Positions 6,641-7,046 of a DNA stretch of 7,046 nucleotides are shown here, in pieces. The notes under the pieces were generated by a model that worked only from the letters and a program-made list of their open reading frames with translations, was not told the DNA's origin and did no database searches. A program made the position numbers and the translations under genes. The stretch spans positions 1-7,046 of the forward strand of contig WLIC01000028.1 in the NCBI GenBank assembly GCA_009702405.1. Reading direction: 5' to 3'. Source of the stretch: Actinomycetota bacterium (GTDB lineage Bacteria; Actinomycetota; Actinomycetes; Actinomycetales; Microbacteriaceae). The number at the start of each line of letters is the position of its first letter. Within the stretch, counting starts at the first letter, position 1.

Positions 6641-6666
6641 TCTACCTTATTGATAATGAATATCAA
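6639..6666 (-). promoter_or_regulatory. Candidate promoter of the small-protein/zur unit
   Basis: On the minus strand TTGATA (6661-6666) and TAGAGT (6639-6644) are 16 bases apart. The -35 and spacer lie inside the Zur-like palindrome, the arrangement expected when a repressor competes with RNA polymerase. The -10 element is weak, so the exact start is uncertain. Confidence 0.35.
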
Positions 6667-6670
6667 TAAG
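6646..6670. promoter_or_regulatory. Zur/Fur-type operator palindrome
   Basis: CTTATTGATA (6646-6655) and TATCAATAAG (6661-6670) are perfect 10-bp complements around the centre ATGAA. The core TGATAATGAATATCA closely follows the TGAtAATgAttATCA pattern I recall for actinobacterial Zur sites. It stands about 38 bases ahead of the small-gene start that leads into zur. It also begins two bases after the DUF4190 stop codon, so a terminator role was considered, but the stem is AT-rich and no U tract follows on the minus strand. Confidence 0.7.
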
Positions 6671-6672
6671 TT

Positions 6673-6957
6673 TTAGTAGTCAGAAAAGTCGTATCCGTTA
6701 GAAACTGCGAAAACAATAATCACGACGTAAAGAGCGATCAGTAGGAATGTCAGGCCGGTAAACACCCAACCACAAATCATTCCGGCTTTAGCAAGACCGA
6801 TGTTGGTTGAGCTGATCTTTCCCTGACGCATCTGGCTTAGAGCTACGTGACCCAGGATTGCTCCAACTAGTGGTGCTACGAAAGCAAACACTAAAGCTAG
6901 GACTGGAAGTGGGCTGTCTGCGTTTGACTGGTTGTTTTGTGGTGTGTATTCACTCAT
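6673..6957 (-). CDS. DUF4190-type two-helix membrane protein
   Basis: A 94-residue membrane protein with a short polar Asn/Gln-rich N-terminus (1-15) and two hydrophobic hairpin segments at about 17-40 and 55-86. The pattern PLPVLALVFAFVAPLVGAIL, then GHVALSQMRQG, then GLAKAGMICGWV is that of the DUF4190 family, common in actinobacteria: a helix ending in GHIAL, a basic turn, then a Gly-rich second helix. No function is established for the family. The start ATG follows an AAGGAA, and a purine-rich stretch lies further upstream. It ends two bases before the Zur-like palindrome and appears to be a separate unit. Confidence 0.85.
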   Translation of the reverse strand: MSEYTPQNNQSNADSPLPVLALVFAFVAPLVGAILGHVALSQMRQGKISSTNIGLAKAGMICGWVFTGLTFLLIALYVVIIVFAVSNGYDFSDY

Positions 6958-6994
6958 GGTTTCCTTCTTTCCTTCCCCCTGCGGGAACTATTTA

Positions 6995-7046
6995 TTAATC
7001 TAGCAAAAGTGCAGGTTCTTCGATAACCGAAGCAACGTCCTGCACG
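6995..7046 (-). CDS. Possible C-terminal tail of a gene entering from the right edge
   Basis: One minus-strand frame is open from the window edge for 16 codons (VQDVASVIEEPALLLD) to a TAA, 37 bases ahead of the DUF4190 start. Sixteen residues are too few to name a family, and the same bases form a hairpin, so this may be non-coding. Confidence 0.3.
   Translation of the reverse strand, partial: VQDVASVIEEPALLLD
7009..7045 (-). terminator. Hairpin with U-rich tail at right edge, possible terminator
   Basis: GTGCAGG (7009-7015) pairs with CCTGCAC (7039-7045), and inside it CTTCG (7018-7022) pairs with CGAAG (7028-7032) around a 5-base loop. On the minus strand the stem is followed by UUUUGC. 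This fits an interrupted-stem terminator for a gene ending outside the window, but it overlaps the possible gene tail described at 6995-7046. Confidence 0.4.

Overview
The window looks like ordinary chromosomal DNA from a low-to-mid GC actinobacterium, most likely a small-genome freshwater member of the Microbacteriaceae (the Rhodoluna/Aquiluna type). This is an inference. It rests on the block hup - rpsN - rpmG - rpmB, a fused CopD/CtaG copper and oxidase-assembly membrane protein, an actinobacterial-type Zur, a DUF4190 protein, and codon and base use well below the GC of typical soil actinobacteria. GC was judged by eye, not calculated.

Layout. A plus-strand alpha/beta-hydrolase (esterase family) gene enters from the left edge and lacks its 5' end (1-609). 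Every other gene is on the minus strand, so they are transcribed from right to left. In transcription order they are: a possible 16-residue gene tail or terminator at the right edge (6995-7046); a DUF4190 two-helix membrane protein (6673-6957); a 10+10 bp palindrome resembling a Zur box (6646-6670); a small one-helix membrane protein with a His/acidic tail (6363-6608); zur (5972-6376); an unrecognised four-helix membrane protein (5339-5932); the ribosomal block rpmB-rpmG-rpsN (5223-4501), ending at an intrinsic terminator; hup (4302-4021), ending at a UUCG-loop terminator; the CopD-CtaG fusion (3956-1992); and, six bases on, a Pif1-like helicase starting with TTG (1985-606). The helicase stop codon overlaps the stop codon of the convergent esterase.

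How it fits together. L33 and S14 contain no cysteine and L28 only one, so all three are the zinc-independent forms. They lie two genes downstream of the zinc regulator zur. The small His/acidic-tailed protein overlaps zur by 14 bases and has the Zur-like palindrome just upstream, so palindrome - small protein - zur - four-helix protein reads as a compact, probably autoregulated zinc-response unit. This is the part of the window most likely to hold something undescribed. The copper/oxidase gene and the helicase form a second transcription unit with no visible promoter of its own, because the hup terminator sits directly in front of it.

No CRISPR array, insertion sequence, tRNA, rRNA, phage gene or defence system was seen.
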